Notes: generated by a model from the sequence alone, not told the origin. A DNA stretch of 13,607 nt from Acetobacteraceae bacterium (GCA_030039695.1 JASHVB010000391.1:1-13607), one strand, 5' to 3'. Numbered from the stretch's first letter, positions 7,017-13,607 are shown. Translations and numbers: made by a program.

Positions 7017-7036
7017 CGCGGTGTAGGGGGACACAC

Positions 7037-8371
7037 ATGCGCATTGCGATGATTGGCGGCGGCTACGTCGGACTTGTCTCAGCCGCCTGCTTCGCGGAAT
7101 TCGGCACCGAGGTCTGTGTCGCCGAAGCCGATCCGGGCAGGCTCGCGGCGCTGCACGAAGGACGCATGCCGATCTACGAGCCCGGCCTCGACAAGCTCGT
7201 GGCGGAAAATGTCGCCGCCGGCCGCTTGGCCTTCACGGCCGACCTGCCTGCGGCCGTCCGCGGTACCGAGGCGGTGTTTATCGCCGTTGGTACGCCCACG
7301 CGCCGCGGCGATGGCCACGCGGACCTCAGCTACGTCTACGCCGCCGCAGAACAGGTCGCCCGGTCGCTAACCGGCTATGCGGTAATTGTCACCAAATCGA
7401 CTGTCCCGGTCGGCACCGGCCGCGCCATTCAGGAAATCGTCCGCAACGTCCGACCAGACCTCGATTTCGATGTCGCCTCCAACCCCGAATTCCTGCGCGA
7501 GGGCAACGCGATCGGCGATTTCATGCGCCCGGACCGCGTGGTGATCGGCACTGAGTCCGACCGCGCACGTGACATTCTGCGCCAGCTCTACCGGCCGCTC
7601 TATCTGATCGAGGCGCCGATCGTGTTCACTGGCCTGGAAACCGCCGAGCTGACCAAATACGCCGCCAATGCCTTTCTGGCGATGAAGGTCACGTTCATCA
7701 ACGAAATCGCCGATCTGTGCGAGAAGGTCGGTGCCGACGTGCATGACGTGGCCCGCGGCATCGGCCTCGACGGTCGCATCGGTCGCAAGTTCCTGCACCC
7801 GGGACCGGGCTATGGCGGGTCGTGCTTCCCCAAGGACACGCTCGCGCTGGTGCGCACTGCGCAGGACTGCGGCGCGCCGTCGCGGCTTGTGGAGACCACC
7901 GTCGCGGTGAACGACGCGCGCAAGTCCGGCATGGCGACACGCGTCATCGCCGCGTGCGGAGGCAGCGTGCGCGGTAAAACCATCGGTGTGCTCGGGCTGA
8001 CGTTCAAACCCGAGACCGACGATATGCGCGACGCGCCATCGCTATCGATCGTCTCGCGGCTGGTGGGCCACGGCGCAACGATCCGCGCGTTCGATCCGGA
8101 GGGAATGCAGCAGGCGCGCGCGGTGCTGCCCGAGAGCGTGACGTATTGTCGTGATGCGCTGGACGCCGCCGCCGGCGCCGACGCCCTGGTGCTGATCACC
8201 GAATGGAACGAATTCCGCGCGCTGAATCCCGTGCGGTTGCGCGACGCAATGCGTGGGCACGTCGTGGTGGACATGCGCAACGTTTATGACCCGGCGGCGA
8301 TGCGTCAGGCCGGGTTCGACTACCACGACATCGGTCGGGCAGCCGGGGCCGGATCACTGCCAGCAGCCTAG
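7037..8371 (+). CDS. ugd: UDP-glucose 6-dehydrogenase
   Basis: This 444-residue cytosolic enzyme oxidises UDP-glucose to UDP-glucuronate with two NAD+, supplying precursor for exopolysaccharide, capsule or LPS sugars. The N-terminal NAD-binding motif is MRIAMIGGGYVGLVSAACFA. Further family blocks are VGTPTRRGDGHADLSYV, TKSTVPVGTG, SNPEFLREGNAI, the central helix TKYAANAFLAMKVTFINEIA, and the catalytic-cysteine loop GPGYGGSCFPKD with C263. The C-terminal UDP-binding domain includes LGLTFKPETDDMRDAPS. ATG 7037 is chosen because it opens the Rossmann motif and has AGGGGG six bases upstream; the frame extends upstream to 6956 without family resemblance. It stands alone, convergent with the DUF2237 gene, with no glycosyltransferases nearby. 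Confidence 0.96.
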   Translation: MRIAMIGGGYVGLVSAACFAEFGTEVCVAEADPGRLAALHEGRMPIYEPGLDKLVAENVAAGRLAFTADLPAAVRGTEAVFIAVGTPTRRGDGHADLSYVYAAAEQVARSLTGYAVIVTKSTVPVGTGRAIQEIVRNVRPDLDFDVASNPEFLREGNAIGDFMRPDRVVIGTESDRARDILRQLYRPLYLIEAPIVFTGLETAELTKYAANAFLAMKVTFINEIADLCEKVGADVHDVARGIGLDGRIGRKFLHPGPGYGGSCFPKDTLALVRTAQDCGAPSRLVETTVAVNDARKSGMATRVIAACGGSVRGKTIGVLGLTFKPETDDMRDAPSLSIVSRLVGHGATIRAFDPEGMQQARAVLPESVTYCRDALDAAAGADALVLITEWNEFRALNPVRLRDAMRGHVVVDMRNVYDPAAMRQAGFDYHDIGRAAGAGSLPAA

Positions 8372-8397
8372 CGCCGCAACGGGCGCCCGCAGGACCT

Positions 8398-8412
8398 GCG
8401 TCGTCGCGACGC
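8398..8412. terminator. Small hairpin between convergent ugd and DUF2237 genes
   Basis: GCGTCG-TCG-CGACGC is a perfect 6-bp stem in the 64-base gap between two convergent stops; a second small stem, GCAG-GAC-CTGC, precedes it (8389-8399, overlapping by two bases). Position suggests a shared bidirectional terminator, but there is no T-run on either strand. Confidence 0.35.
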
Positions 8413-8435
8413 TCCTCGCGAAGACACCTGCAACG

Positions 8436-8843
8436 TCAATCCAGATCGATCGCCAATCGCTTCAGATCCGCCAGATCACACCAGCGCAGCGCCCCGGCCT
8501 CCGTCGCACGCAAAACGACCCGTGGTGCCTGACCGGCCTCCAGCGCTTCCTGCCAGCGTGGCGCGCACAGGCACCAGCGGTCGCCCGCCTTCAATCCGTC
8601 GAAGCCGAATTCCGGCCGCGGCGTCGACAGATCGTTGCCCGAGCGCTTGCTGAACGCCAGGAATTCGTCCGTCATCACAGCACATACCGTGTGACTACCG
8701 ACATCCTCCGGTGCGGTGTCGCAGCAGCCATTGCGGAAGAAACCGGTGAGCGGTCGCACGGAGCAGCTTTCCAGCACACCGCCGAGTACGTTGGTCGAGG
8801 GGCGGCGTCCCGGGCGTCCTCCTCCGGTTTCATCGAATGGCAT
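8436..8843 (-). CDS. DUF2237 family protein
   Basis: The protein has 135 residues. After a variable first 16 residues it follows the DUF2237 pattern closely: NVLGGVLESCSVRPLTGFFR, NGCCDTAPEDVGSHTVCAVM, EFLAFSKRSGNDLSTPRPEF, then GFDGLKAGDRWCLCAPRWQE and a C-terminal DLKRLAIDL. Conserved cysteines (C27, C40, C41, C54, C91, C93) are all present and could bind metal or form disulfides; that is inference. The family has no known function and is found across bacteria and some eukaryotes. ATG 8843 is firmly set by AAGGAGG six bases upstream; a longer frame to 8960 is not needed. The gene is convergent with ugd and complete. Confidence 0.9.
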   Translation of the reverse strand: MPFDETGGGRPGRRPSTNVLGGVLESCSVRPLTGFFRNGCCDTAPEDVGSHTVCAVMTDEFLAFSKRSGNDLSTPRPEFGFDGLKAGDRWCLCAPRWQEALEAGQAPRVVLRATEAGALRWCDLADLKRLAIDLD

Positions 8844-9185
8844 GGCGTCCTCCTTCGGCTCGCATTGCCCAGAGTAGCTGAGAGAGCAGTCGGATGTCAT
8901 GGCACAGCCGCGGCTTCGCGGCGGCATCGGTTCAGCTCGTGCGTCTCGCACCGTGCCCATATATCACAAGGTGCATGACGGAGAGGCATCGTCCTGCGCT
9001 GCTTGGCTGATGGATGCGGCACGGATCAATACAATCCTTCGTCGTGGTCGCCACGCTCTTCGCACCCGAGGTGATTCCCAGCCGGACCATCCGCCGAAGC
9101 GGTCGGATATCTGTTGAGAGGGCGGCCCGACCGCAACCTCGGCCTGACCAGGGGCGGTGATGGCGTGCCACCACATCAGCGCGTC
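8844..9185. other. Gene-free stretch upstream of the DUF2237 gene
   Basis: I see no supported gene. It contains a hairpin GCCGCG-GCTT-CGCGGC (8907-8922), 64-79 bases upstream of the DUF2237 start. The rest runs into the monooxygenase remnant without recognisable features. Confidence 0.45.
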
Positions 9186-9473
9186 GGACCGGTCTATGAT
9201 TTCCGCAACACGTCGGCGACTGGCATGGATGATCCAAGCCGGTATGCCGCGATCATGGGCCAGGTCGCGTGGCTCGACGGCCTCGGCCCCGATCTGGTGT
9301 GGTTCACCGAGCATCATTTCTTCGACGACGGTTATCTGCCGCCCTGGATTCCGGTTGCTGGCGCACTGGCGGCGCGCGCCCAACACGTGCGTTTTTCTTG
9401 CGCCGTCTGTCTTCTGCCGTTCAACCGTCCGGGTCGGCTGGCAGAAGACCTTGCAGTTCTGGACAACATCAGT
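9186..9473 (+). pseudogene. Luciferase-like flavin monooxygenase, N-terminal remnant
   Basis: The plus frame from Y at 9195 reads VYDFRNTS, then VAWLDGLGPDLVWFTEHHFF, DDGYLPPWIPVAGALAARAQ, HVRFSCAVCLLPFNRPGRLA and EDLAVLDNIS. These are consecutive blocks of the bacterial luciferase-like (LLM) fold of FMN-dependent oxidoreductases: the first beta strand, the TEHHF active-site loop and the LLPFxxPxRLAEDxAxLDxIS segment. After LDNIS the expected GGRxxLGVG continuation is lost, and roughly 230 C-terminal residues of an LLM enzyme are missing. The frame stays open to 9767 but with unrelated sequence. No ATG opens the domain; GTG 9166 or TTG 9114 would be needed. I regard it as a truncated, non-functional copy. 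Confidence 0.75.
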
Positions 9474-9594
9474 TGGATCCATGGCGCGCGCCGCTTGTCG
9501 CGAGCGGTCGCGATCCCGACACGAAACGGGTCGGCACCATTCGCTCACGCCTGGTCACGGACGATGCGGGGCGCGGGTGGCTGCCCGTGCGGGC

Positions 9595-9768
9595 CCGACA
9601 AGAAGCTCTGCACCGATTGCCGCTGGATTCAGCCCGCCGACGACATCCAACTGTCGCGATGGGGGCACATCCTGGCGCAGTGGATCGAGACCGGAGCAGA
9701 AACAACGGAGAAACTCCCGATAGCCATGTTTGCCTCTCCTGCGAGGCCGGTGAAGGAATTGAACTGAA
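9595..9768 (+). pseudogene. Possible broken Cys-rich small protein gene
   Basis: Directly after the monooxygenase remnant, one frame gives PDKKLCTDCRWIQPADDIQL followed by SRW, and a neighbouring frame then gives AHPGAVDRDRSRNNGETPDS and HVCLSCEAGEG. Joined by a one-base shift they would resemble small Cys-rich (CxDCRWxxP ... HPxAVD ... C) hypothetical proteins of proteobacteria and phages that may bind zinc. No start with a ribosome binding site is seen, and the resemblance is from memory, so this is a weak call. Confidence 0.25.
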
Positions 9769-10306
9769 CGCCTTTCGGAATTCTGTTCGATCCGACAGAT
9801 CGGCCTTCGGCACGTTGACTTCCAACAGTAGCTGCCGGTTGAAATGATCAGCGATGGCGATCAAAGAGGGAGCCGACTCGCGCGGCGCAATCTGGAATGC
9901 CCACGCAAGGCCCTGACGGTCAGGCCATGTGCTGGTCAAGCGACCTGATACCGCCGTTGTTCGCCAGAATGTCGAGACCGCGGGCGCGAGGGCGGTGGAA
10001 AGGGCCAGTTTTTCCCGCCCGATTCGGGGCGAGCCGTTCAGTTGCTAATGCGGGATTACGGACCTGATTGGCTGGGCAGTACCGCCTGGGTTGCGGCCCG
10101 AGCCGATGAACATAAGTCTGCAACGGCTCTTTCGTGATGTCGTGCCCAGGCCGAGATAACAAAGACCGTTCCAACATTGCCGGAGAACTCGCCGCACAGT
10201 GCGGGGTGAGCGACCAACTGCCCGGCCCAAACCTGCGTTCCGCGCGTCACCCTTGGCCCTTCGCGGCAGGACCTCTCGTGCCGCACGGCGAGATGCTACT
10301 CCGTTC
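9769..10306. other. Interval without a supported gene
   Basis: No intact gene can be supported between the monooxygenase debris and the permease stop. On the minus strand near 9940-9980 a frame contains GLDILANNGGI, similar to the RLDILVNNAGI motif of short-chain dehydrogenases, but nothing of the family surrounds it. The frames that span the rest are short, overlapping and lack domains. It looks like decayed sequence. Confidence 0.45.
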
Positions 10307-11650
10307 CTACGCATCTGCCGGAATGTGCTCCAGCCGCCGGTCATGCCCCAGCGCCAGCAGGATGATCGTGCAGATCAGCGGCGCGCAGGCCAACGCGAGC
10401 AGCGCGATCGTGTTGTGACCGCCGGTGGCCTCCTTGATGAGGCCGTACATATAGGGTCCGAGGAATCCGCCCAGGTTGCCAACGGAATTGATCAGCGCGA
10501 TGCCGCCTGCCGCGGCCACGCCCGACAGCATGGCCGTCGGCAGCGGCCAGAAGGTCGGTGCGATCGACTGCTGGCCCATCACCCCCAGAATGATCGCCAC
10601 CATCATCCACACCGGATGTCCGGTGCCGATGAACGCTGCCGCTCCCAACCCCGCCGCAGTCAGCGCGCAGGCCGAGGCGACATACATGATGCGGTTGCCG
10701 CTAGAGTCCGAGCGCAGACCCCAATAAATCATTGCCATCGCCGCGAAAACGAACGGCAGCGCGCTGAGCCATCCCGTTGCCCGCGTTGACACGCCGAAAG
10801 ACTTAATCAGCGTCGGCAGGAACAACAGCAGCCCATAGTTCGCAACGTTCTGGCCGAAATACACCAGAGTGAGCAGCCAGACGCGAGGGTGTCGCATCGT
10901 CTCCCAGAATTCGAAGCGGCGCACCGTTTCGCGCTGCGTCACTTCGGAATCGATGCGAGCCTGCAGCCAGTCGCGCTGCTCAGGCCGCAGCCAGTGCGCC
11001 TCGTGCGGCCGATCGGTCAGCAGGAACCAGGTGACGACGCACATGATGAGCGGCGGCAGCGCCTCGATCAGGAACAACCACTGCCAGCCTTGCAGGCCCC
11101 ACGTGCCGTCTAGCGCCAGCAGCCAGGCTGACACAGGCGGGCCGATGATCAATGAAATCACGCTCGCCGACTGAAAGATCGCCATCATGCGCGAGCGGTA
11201 ATAGGACGGGAACCACCAGGTCAGGTACAGCACGATACCAGGATAGAACCCGGCCTCCGCCAGTCCCAGCAGGAAGCGGGCACCGTAGAAGCTGTAGTCG
11301 TTCCAGACGAAGGCGGTGAGGCCGGAGATGATGCCCCAGGTGAACAGGATGCGGGCGATCCATTTGCGCGCACCGACCTTGTTGAGCATCAGGTTGCTCG
11401 GGATTTCCGCAAGGAAATAGCCAATGAAGAACACGCCGCCGCCGAAGCCGAACACGGCATCGGAGAACCCAAGCGCCTTGTTCATCGTCAGCCCGGCAAA
11501 GCCGACATTCACACGGTCGAGATAGGCGCAGAAATAACCGAGCATCAGCAGCGGCACCAGACGCCATGCGACCCGGTTGATGGTTTCGCGTTCGAGCGGT
11601 TCCACCTTGGCTGCCCGCCGCGGCTGATTTGTATCGGAGAACTGGTCCAT
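10307..11650 (-). CDS. MFS transporter, anion:cation symporter (ACS) type
   Basis: This 447-residue inner-membrane protein has about 12 hydrophobic segments with a hydrophilic loop in the middle (around HEAHWLRPEQRDWLQARIDS). The start RVAWRLVPLLMLGYFCAYLD, followed by RVNVGFAGLTM, is the signature of the ACS branch of the major facilitator superfamily (GudP, ExuT, phthalate and 4-hydroxyphenylacetate permeases). EIPSNLMLNKVGARKWIARI is the conserved loop 2-3, and GFYPGIVLYLTWWFP that of helix 4-5. These permeases import organic anions with protons. I use ATG 11650; a GTG directly before it is equally possible. It lies 221 bases downstream of the SDR gene on the same strand, with hairpins and an inverted repeat between. 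The substrate is presumably a carboxylate. Confidence 0.9.
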   Translation of the reverse strand: MDQFSDTNQPRRAAKVEPLERETINRVAWRLVPLLMLGYFCAYLDRVNVGFAGLTMNKALGFSDAVFGFGGGVFFIGYFLAEIPSNLMLNKVGARKWIARILFTWGIISGLTAFVWNDYSFYGARFLLGLAEAGFYPGIVLYLTWWFPSYYRSRMMAIFQSASVISLIIGPPVSAWLLALDGTWGLQGWQWLFLIEALPPLIMCVVTWFLLTDRPHEAHWLRPEQRDWLQARIDSEVTQRETVRRFEFWETMRHPRVWLLTLVYFGQNVANYGLLLFLPTLIKSFGVSTRATGWLSALPFVFAAMAMIYWGLRSDSSGNRIMYVASACALTAAGLGAAAFIGTGHPVWMMVAIILGVMGQQSIAPTFWPLPTAMLSGVAAAGGIALINSVGNLGGFLGPYMYGLIKEATGGHNTIALLALACAPLICTIILLALGHDRRLEHIPADA

Positions 11651-11699
11651 CACGCGGTTCCCGCCACCGGCCCTCGCGAGGTGCGGCGGCGAGGGGATC

Positions 11700-11730
11700 G
11701 AACGATTGCGCAGCGATTGATCGATCGTTC
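11700..11730. promoter_or_regulatory. Inverted repeat ahead of the permease gene, possible operator
   Basis: GAACGAT (11700-11706) and ATCGTTC (11724-11730) are perfect inverted arms around 17 bases. It lies 50-80 bases upstream of the permease start. The words ACGAT, TGCGCA and ATCGT also occur in the dyad between the SDR and MarR genes, which hints at control by the same regulator. Confidence 0.35.
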
Positions 11731-11828
11731 CACGACTTCGGTCAATCGGCCGAGCGACGAAAAAGCAGTTCCTCCGCTTGGGAGAGCGGCGGGGGAGCGT
11801 TCCCGGGGCCTTGCTCGCGGGATGTCCG

Positions 11829-11869
11829 CCCCCCTTTGCGCCAGGGGGAGGGGGAGACCGAAGCCCCCC
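11829..11869 (-). terminator. Tandem GC stem-loops after the SDR stop
   Basis: Right behind the SDR stop, GGGGG (11850-11854) pairs with CCCCC (11864-11868), and a second stem is formed by CCCCCC (11829-11834) with GGGGG (11844-11848). They could end or attenuate SDR transcription before the permease, or act as mRNA stabilisers; no T-run follows on the minus strand. Confidence 0.4.
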
Positions 11870-11871
11870 GG

Positions 11872-12633
11872 CTACCGCGGTGGCATGCGCAGCGCGCCGT
11901 CCAGTCGGATCACCTCCCCGTTCAAGAACCTATTATCGGCAATGTGCTGCACCAGCGCGGCGTACTCCTCCGGCCGGCCAAGCCGCGGCGGATACGGCAC
12001 GCCCGCCGCCAGGCTCTGCTGTACTTCGGGCGGCAGACCCGCCAGCATCGGGGTCTCGAACAACCCCGGCGCGATCGTCACCACCCGCACGCCGGCCCGC
12101 GCCAGCTCGCGCGCGGCCGGCAGGGTCAAACTCGCCACCCCACCCTTCGATGCCGCATACGCCGCCTGCCCCACCTGCCCCTCATACGCCGCGATCGAGG
12201 CGGTGTTGACGATCAACCCCCGCTCGCCGTCATCCAGCGGCTCGAGGTCGCTCATCGCCGCCGCCGACAGCCGCAGCATGTTGAACGTGCCGATCAGATT
12301 GACGCGGATCACGCGCTCGAACGCCGCCAGCTTCAGCGGTCCGTCGCGGCCGACAATCCGCCCCGCCGTGCCGATGCCCGCGCAGTTCACCAGCAGCCGC
12401 TCCACACCCTGCGCGCCACGCGCCCGCGCCAACGCGGCCTCGGCCGACGCCGCATCCGCCACATCGCAGGCCACGCCAACACCACCGATCCGTGCAGCGC
12501 TCGCTGCGGCCGCCTCGCCGTTGATGTCCAGCACGGCGACGCGGCAGCCCGCACGCACGAGGCGTTCGGCCGTCGCCGCGCCCAGGCCGGAGCCGCCTCC
12601 GGTCACCACCGCCGGCAATCCCTGTAGTTGCAA
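11872..12633 (-). CDS. Short-chain dehydrogenase, type II 3-hydroxyacyl-CoA dehydrogenase-like
   Basis: The protein has 253 residues, normal for classical SDRs, and should be cytosolic and NAD-dependent. Visible motifs are TGGGSGLG (11-18, cofactor), D36 in VAVLDING (NAD preference), NCAG (83-86), N112 in RVNLIGTFN, and the catalytic S146 (NTASIAAYEG), Y159 and K163 (AAYAASKGG). The features around EGQVGQAAYAASKGG, and IAPGLFETPMLAGLP further on, match the HSD17B10/type II 3-hydroxyacyl-CoA dehydrogenase group, which oxidises short or branched 3-hydroxyacyl-CoAs. The start is TTG 12633: AGGAGG (12639-12644) lies five bases upstream and family homology begins at QLQGLPAVVTGG. No ATG opens the domain; a longer frame reaches 13107 only because it runs antisense to the MarR gene. 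Confidence 0.88.
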   Translation of the reverse strand: MQLQGLPAVVTGGGSGLGAATAERLVRAGCRVAVLDINGEAAAASAARIGGVGVACDVADAASAEAALARARGAQGVERLLVNCAGIGTAGRIVGRDGPLKLAAFERVIRVNLIGTFNMLRLSAAAMSDLEPLDDGERGLIVNTASIAAYEGQVGQAAYAASKGGVASLTLPAARELARAGVRVVTIAPGLFETPMLAGLPPEVQQSLAAGVPYPPRLGRPEEYAALVQHIADNRFLNGEVIRLDGALRMPPR

Positions 12634-12656
12634 CGCGCCCTCCTCTTGCGATCTGG

Positions 12657-12690
12657 TTGAAAACGAAACGATCTTGCGCACAATCGTCAA
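12657..12690. promoter_or_regulatory. Divergent SDR/MarR promoter region with MarR-type operator dyad
   Basis: The 76-base gap between the divergent starts contains ACGATCTTGCGCACAATCGT (12668-12687), a 20-base dyad matching at 8 of 10 positions per arm. For the MarR gene, TTGAAA (12657-12662) and CACAAT (12679-12684) with a 16-base spacer make a plausible promoter. For the SDR gene, TTGACG on the minus strand (12690-12685) is a good -35 with a weak -10. The dyad lies across both spacers, the usual arrangement for autoregulation by a MarR repressor. Confidence 0.5.
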
Positions 12691-12709
12691 TCGGCGCATC
12701 CTTCGGCAA

Positions 12710-13192
12710 ATGGCGCTCCGGCTTCCACCTACCCGCCTCGGCCGCCTCACCGATAGCGTCGGCTTCCATTTGCGCATGGCGCATGAGGCCGCGCTGCGCA
12801 ACCTCGCGGTCGGCATCGCCGACACGAAGCTGGATCCCGCGCACGCCGAGGTCCTCGCGGTGATCGGCGAGAACCCTGGCATCATTCCCTCCGCCATCGC
12901 CGATGCCGTCGGGCGCGACCGCTCCAGCATCACTGGCACTCTGCATGTGCTGACGAACCGTGGCCTGATCCAGCGCGAACGTACGCGCTCCGACCGCCGC
13001 GCCTTCCTGCTCCACCTGTCCACCGAGGGCGAGGCGATGCATCGCCGCTTGCGCGAACTCGTCGCAGCGCACGACGCGGTGCTTGACCGCATCGCAGGCG
13101 CGGACAAGCCTGTCCTGCTGGCTCAATTGCGCCGCATCACGACGGCACTGGCGGATGGGGAGCGAAGCGATGGCCCGGGGAATGACGTATGA
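12710..13192 (+). CDS. MarR-family transcriptional regulator
   Basis: This 160-residue protein has the size and layout of a MarR dimeric repressor: an N-terminal dimerisation helix, a winged helix (residues about 43-105) with SAIADAVGRDRSSITGTLHV as helix-turn-helix, the NRGLIQRERTRSDRRAFLLH wing with the D-x-R motif (D95-R97), and a C-terminal dimerisation helix. Family members are usually released from DNA by an aromatic or CoA-linked ligand. ATG 12710 is chosen because the domain starts soon after; no strong Shine-Dalgarno is visible, so a nearby alternative is possible. The frame stays open upstream to 11681, but there it runs antisense to the SDR gene. It is divergent from the SDR gene and overlaps the start of prpE by 23 bases, implying co-transcription. 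Confidence 0.85.
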   Translation: MALRLPPTRLGRLTDSVGFHLRMAHEAALRNLAVGIADTKLDPAHAEVLAVIGENPGIIPSAIADAVGRDRSSITGTLHVLTNRGLIQRERTRSDRRAFLLHLSTEGEAMHRRLRELVAAHDAVLDRIAGADKPVLLAQLRRITTALADGERSDGPGNDV

Positions 13193-13607
13193 CGATGCCT
13201 ATGCGGCGTGGCGGCGCGATCCGCAGGCATGGTGGGCGAGTCTCGCCGACGGTATCGCCTGGGAGAAGCGCTGGGATAAGGTGTTCGATCCGTTGCAGGG
13301 ACCAGACGGCGGTTGGTTCACCGGCGGCTCGTTGAATACCTGCTACAATTGCATCGACCGCCATGTCAGTGCCGGTCGTGCTGGTCAGCCCGCGCTGATC
13401 TGGGACAGCGCGATGACCGGGCGGATCGAGAGCTTTTCCTACGCTGAGATGCAGACGCGCACGGCGAAGTTCGCCGGTGCGCTAGCGACGCTTGGCGTCG
13501 GGCGCGGCGATCGCGTGGTGATCTACCTGCCGATGGTGCCGGAGGCCGCTGTCGCGATGCTTGCCTGCGCGCGGCTGGGCGCCATTCATTCCGTGGTGTT
13601 CGGCGGC
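13170..13607 (+). CDS. prpE: Propionyl-CoA synthetase-like acyl-CoA synthetase, N-terminal part (3' truncated by window)
   Basis: The frame runs from ATG 13170 to the window end (146 residues). It reads WFTGGSLNTCYNCIDRHVSA, QPALIWDS, FSYAEMQ, then ALGVGRGDRVVIYLPMVPEA-type sequence (here ATLGVGRGDRVVIYLPMVPE) and MLACARLGAIHSVVFGG. This is the N-terminal domain of the acetyl/propionyl-CoA synthetase branch of ANL enzymes; the WFxGGxLNTCYN block followed by DRHV favours PrpE over Acs. It would activate propionate or a similar short acid to its CoA ester with ATP. ATG 13170 has GGGGAG (13157-13162) seven bases upstream; ATG 13182 is less well placed. It overlaps the MarR gene, so the two are probably one operon. 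The AMP-binding motifs lie beyond the window. Confidence 0.85.
   Translation, partial: MARGMTYDDAYAAWRRDPQAWWASLADGIAWEKRWDKVFDPLQGPDGGWFTGGSLNTCYNCIDRHVSAGRAGQPALIWDSAMTGRIESFSYAEMQTRTAKFAGALATLGVGRGDRVVIYLPMVPEAAVAMLACARLGAIHSVVFGG

Larger units (their letters stand above)
6288..7036. other. Intergenic interval without an intact gene
   Basis: No intact gene is supported between ahcY and ugd. Overlapping frames on both strands (for example 6400-6870 plus, 6370-6789 minus) are open because of high GC but lack a recognisable full domain. The interval contains a possible transposase remnant (6676-6877), a stem GGCGGCG-CCAAA-CGCCGCC (6621-6639) and two hairpins listed separately. The last 80 bases are GC-rich and repetitive and lead to the ugd Shine-Dalgarno. 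Confidence 0.5.

Noticed and set aside
8844..8960. Longer start for the DUF2237 gene at 8960
   Set aside because: AAGGAGG six bases before ATG 8843 and family length both support the shorter form.
9940..9980. Short-chain dehydrogenase gene on the minus strand (GLDILANNGGI)
   Set aside because: Only one short motif-like stretch; no cofactor glycine motif or YxxxK nearby, so at most a scrap.
11681..12709. Upstream part of a long plus-strand open frame continuous with the MarR gene (would give 503 residues)
   Set aside because: It runs antisense to the well-supported SDR gene, is low-complexity Arg/Ala/Pro-rich, and the MarR family is fully covered by the 160 residues from 12710.
12634..13107. 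N-terminal extension of the SDR frame to 13107 on the minus strand
   Set aside because: It is antisense to the MarR gene; SDR homology and a strong Shine-Dalgarno begin at TTG 12633.
1..13607. CRISPR array, rRNA, tRNA, prophage or defence system
   Set aside because: No regularly spaced repeats, no cloverleaf candidates noticed by eye, and no phage or defence protein families among the frames.

Overview
The window reads as a chromosomal piece from a high-GC alphaproteobacterium. I infer this from the GC-rich codon use, the small DUF1328 and DUF2934 genes, an EcfG-type stress promoter, an ACS-family MFS permease and a palindromic repeat of the GTCATTGCG...CGCAATGAC kind. Rhodospirillales/Acetobacteraceae is my guess at the order or family, not something the sequence proves. 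Both ends cut through genes: a Crp/Fnr-type regulator on the left and a propionyl-CoA synthetase on the right. No phage, CRISPR array, rRNA or tRNA is visible, and no gene set looks like an undescribed system; most genes belong to known families.

Left part (1-3449): the 3' end of a Crp/Fnr regulator; an M20-type Zn-dependent amidohydrolase (allantoate / N-carbamoyl amino acid type) preceded by a palindromic repeat that creates a false N-terminal extension; then small genes: a glycine-zipper lipoprotein (+), a tandem-CBS protein (-), a 57-residue DUF1328 membrane protein (-) and a DUF2934 protein (-). DUF1328 has an excellent EcfG-type general-stress promoter, which suggests at least part of this group is stress-induced.

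Middle (3728-8843): a TauD/TfdA-like Fe(II)/2-oxoglutarate dioxygenase (-) diverges from ahcY (+). An AT-rich promoter with an imperfect palindrome, reminiscent of SahR-type operators, precedes ahcY. About 750 bases without an intact gene follow, with a possible decayed IS110-type transposase tail, then ugd (UDP-glucose 6-dehydrogenase, +) convergent with a DUF2237 gene (-).

Debris region (8844-10306): no intact gene is recognisable. It holds the N-terminal third of a luciferase-like monooxygenase, a possible broken Cys-rich small gene and a very short SDR-like scrap, consistent with gene decay.

Right part (10307-13607): an MFS permease (-) downstream of a type II 3-hydroxyacyl-CoA dehydrogenase-like SDR (-, TTG start), divergent from a MarR regulator (+) whose end overlaps the start of prpE (+). 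A 20-base dyad sits in the 76-base divergent region, and related sequence words recur ahead of the permease. This suggests one MarR-controlled locus joining uptake of a carboxylate, CoA activation and hydroxyacyl-CoA oxidation. The substrate is not determinable from this window.
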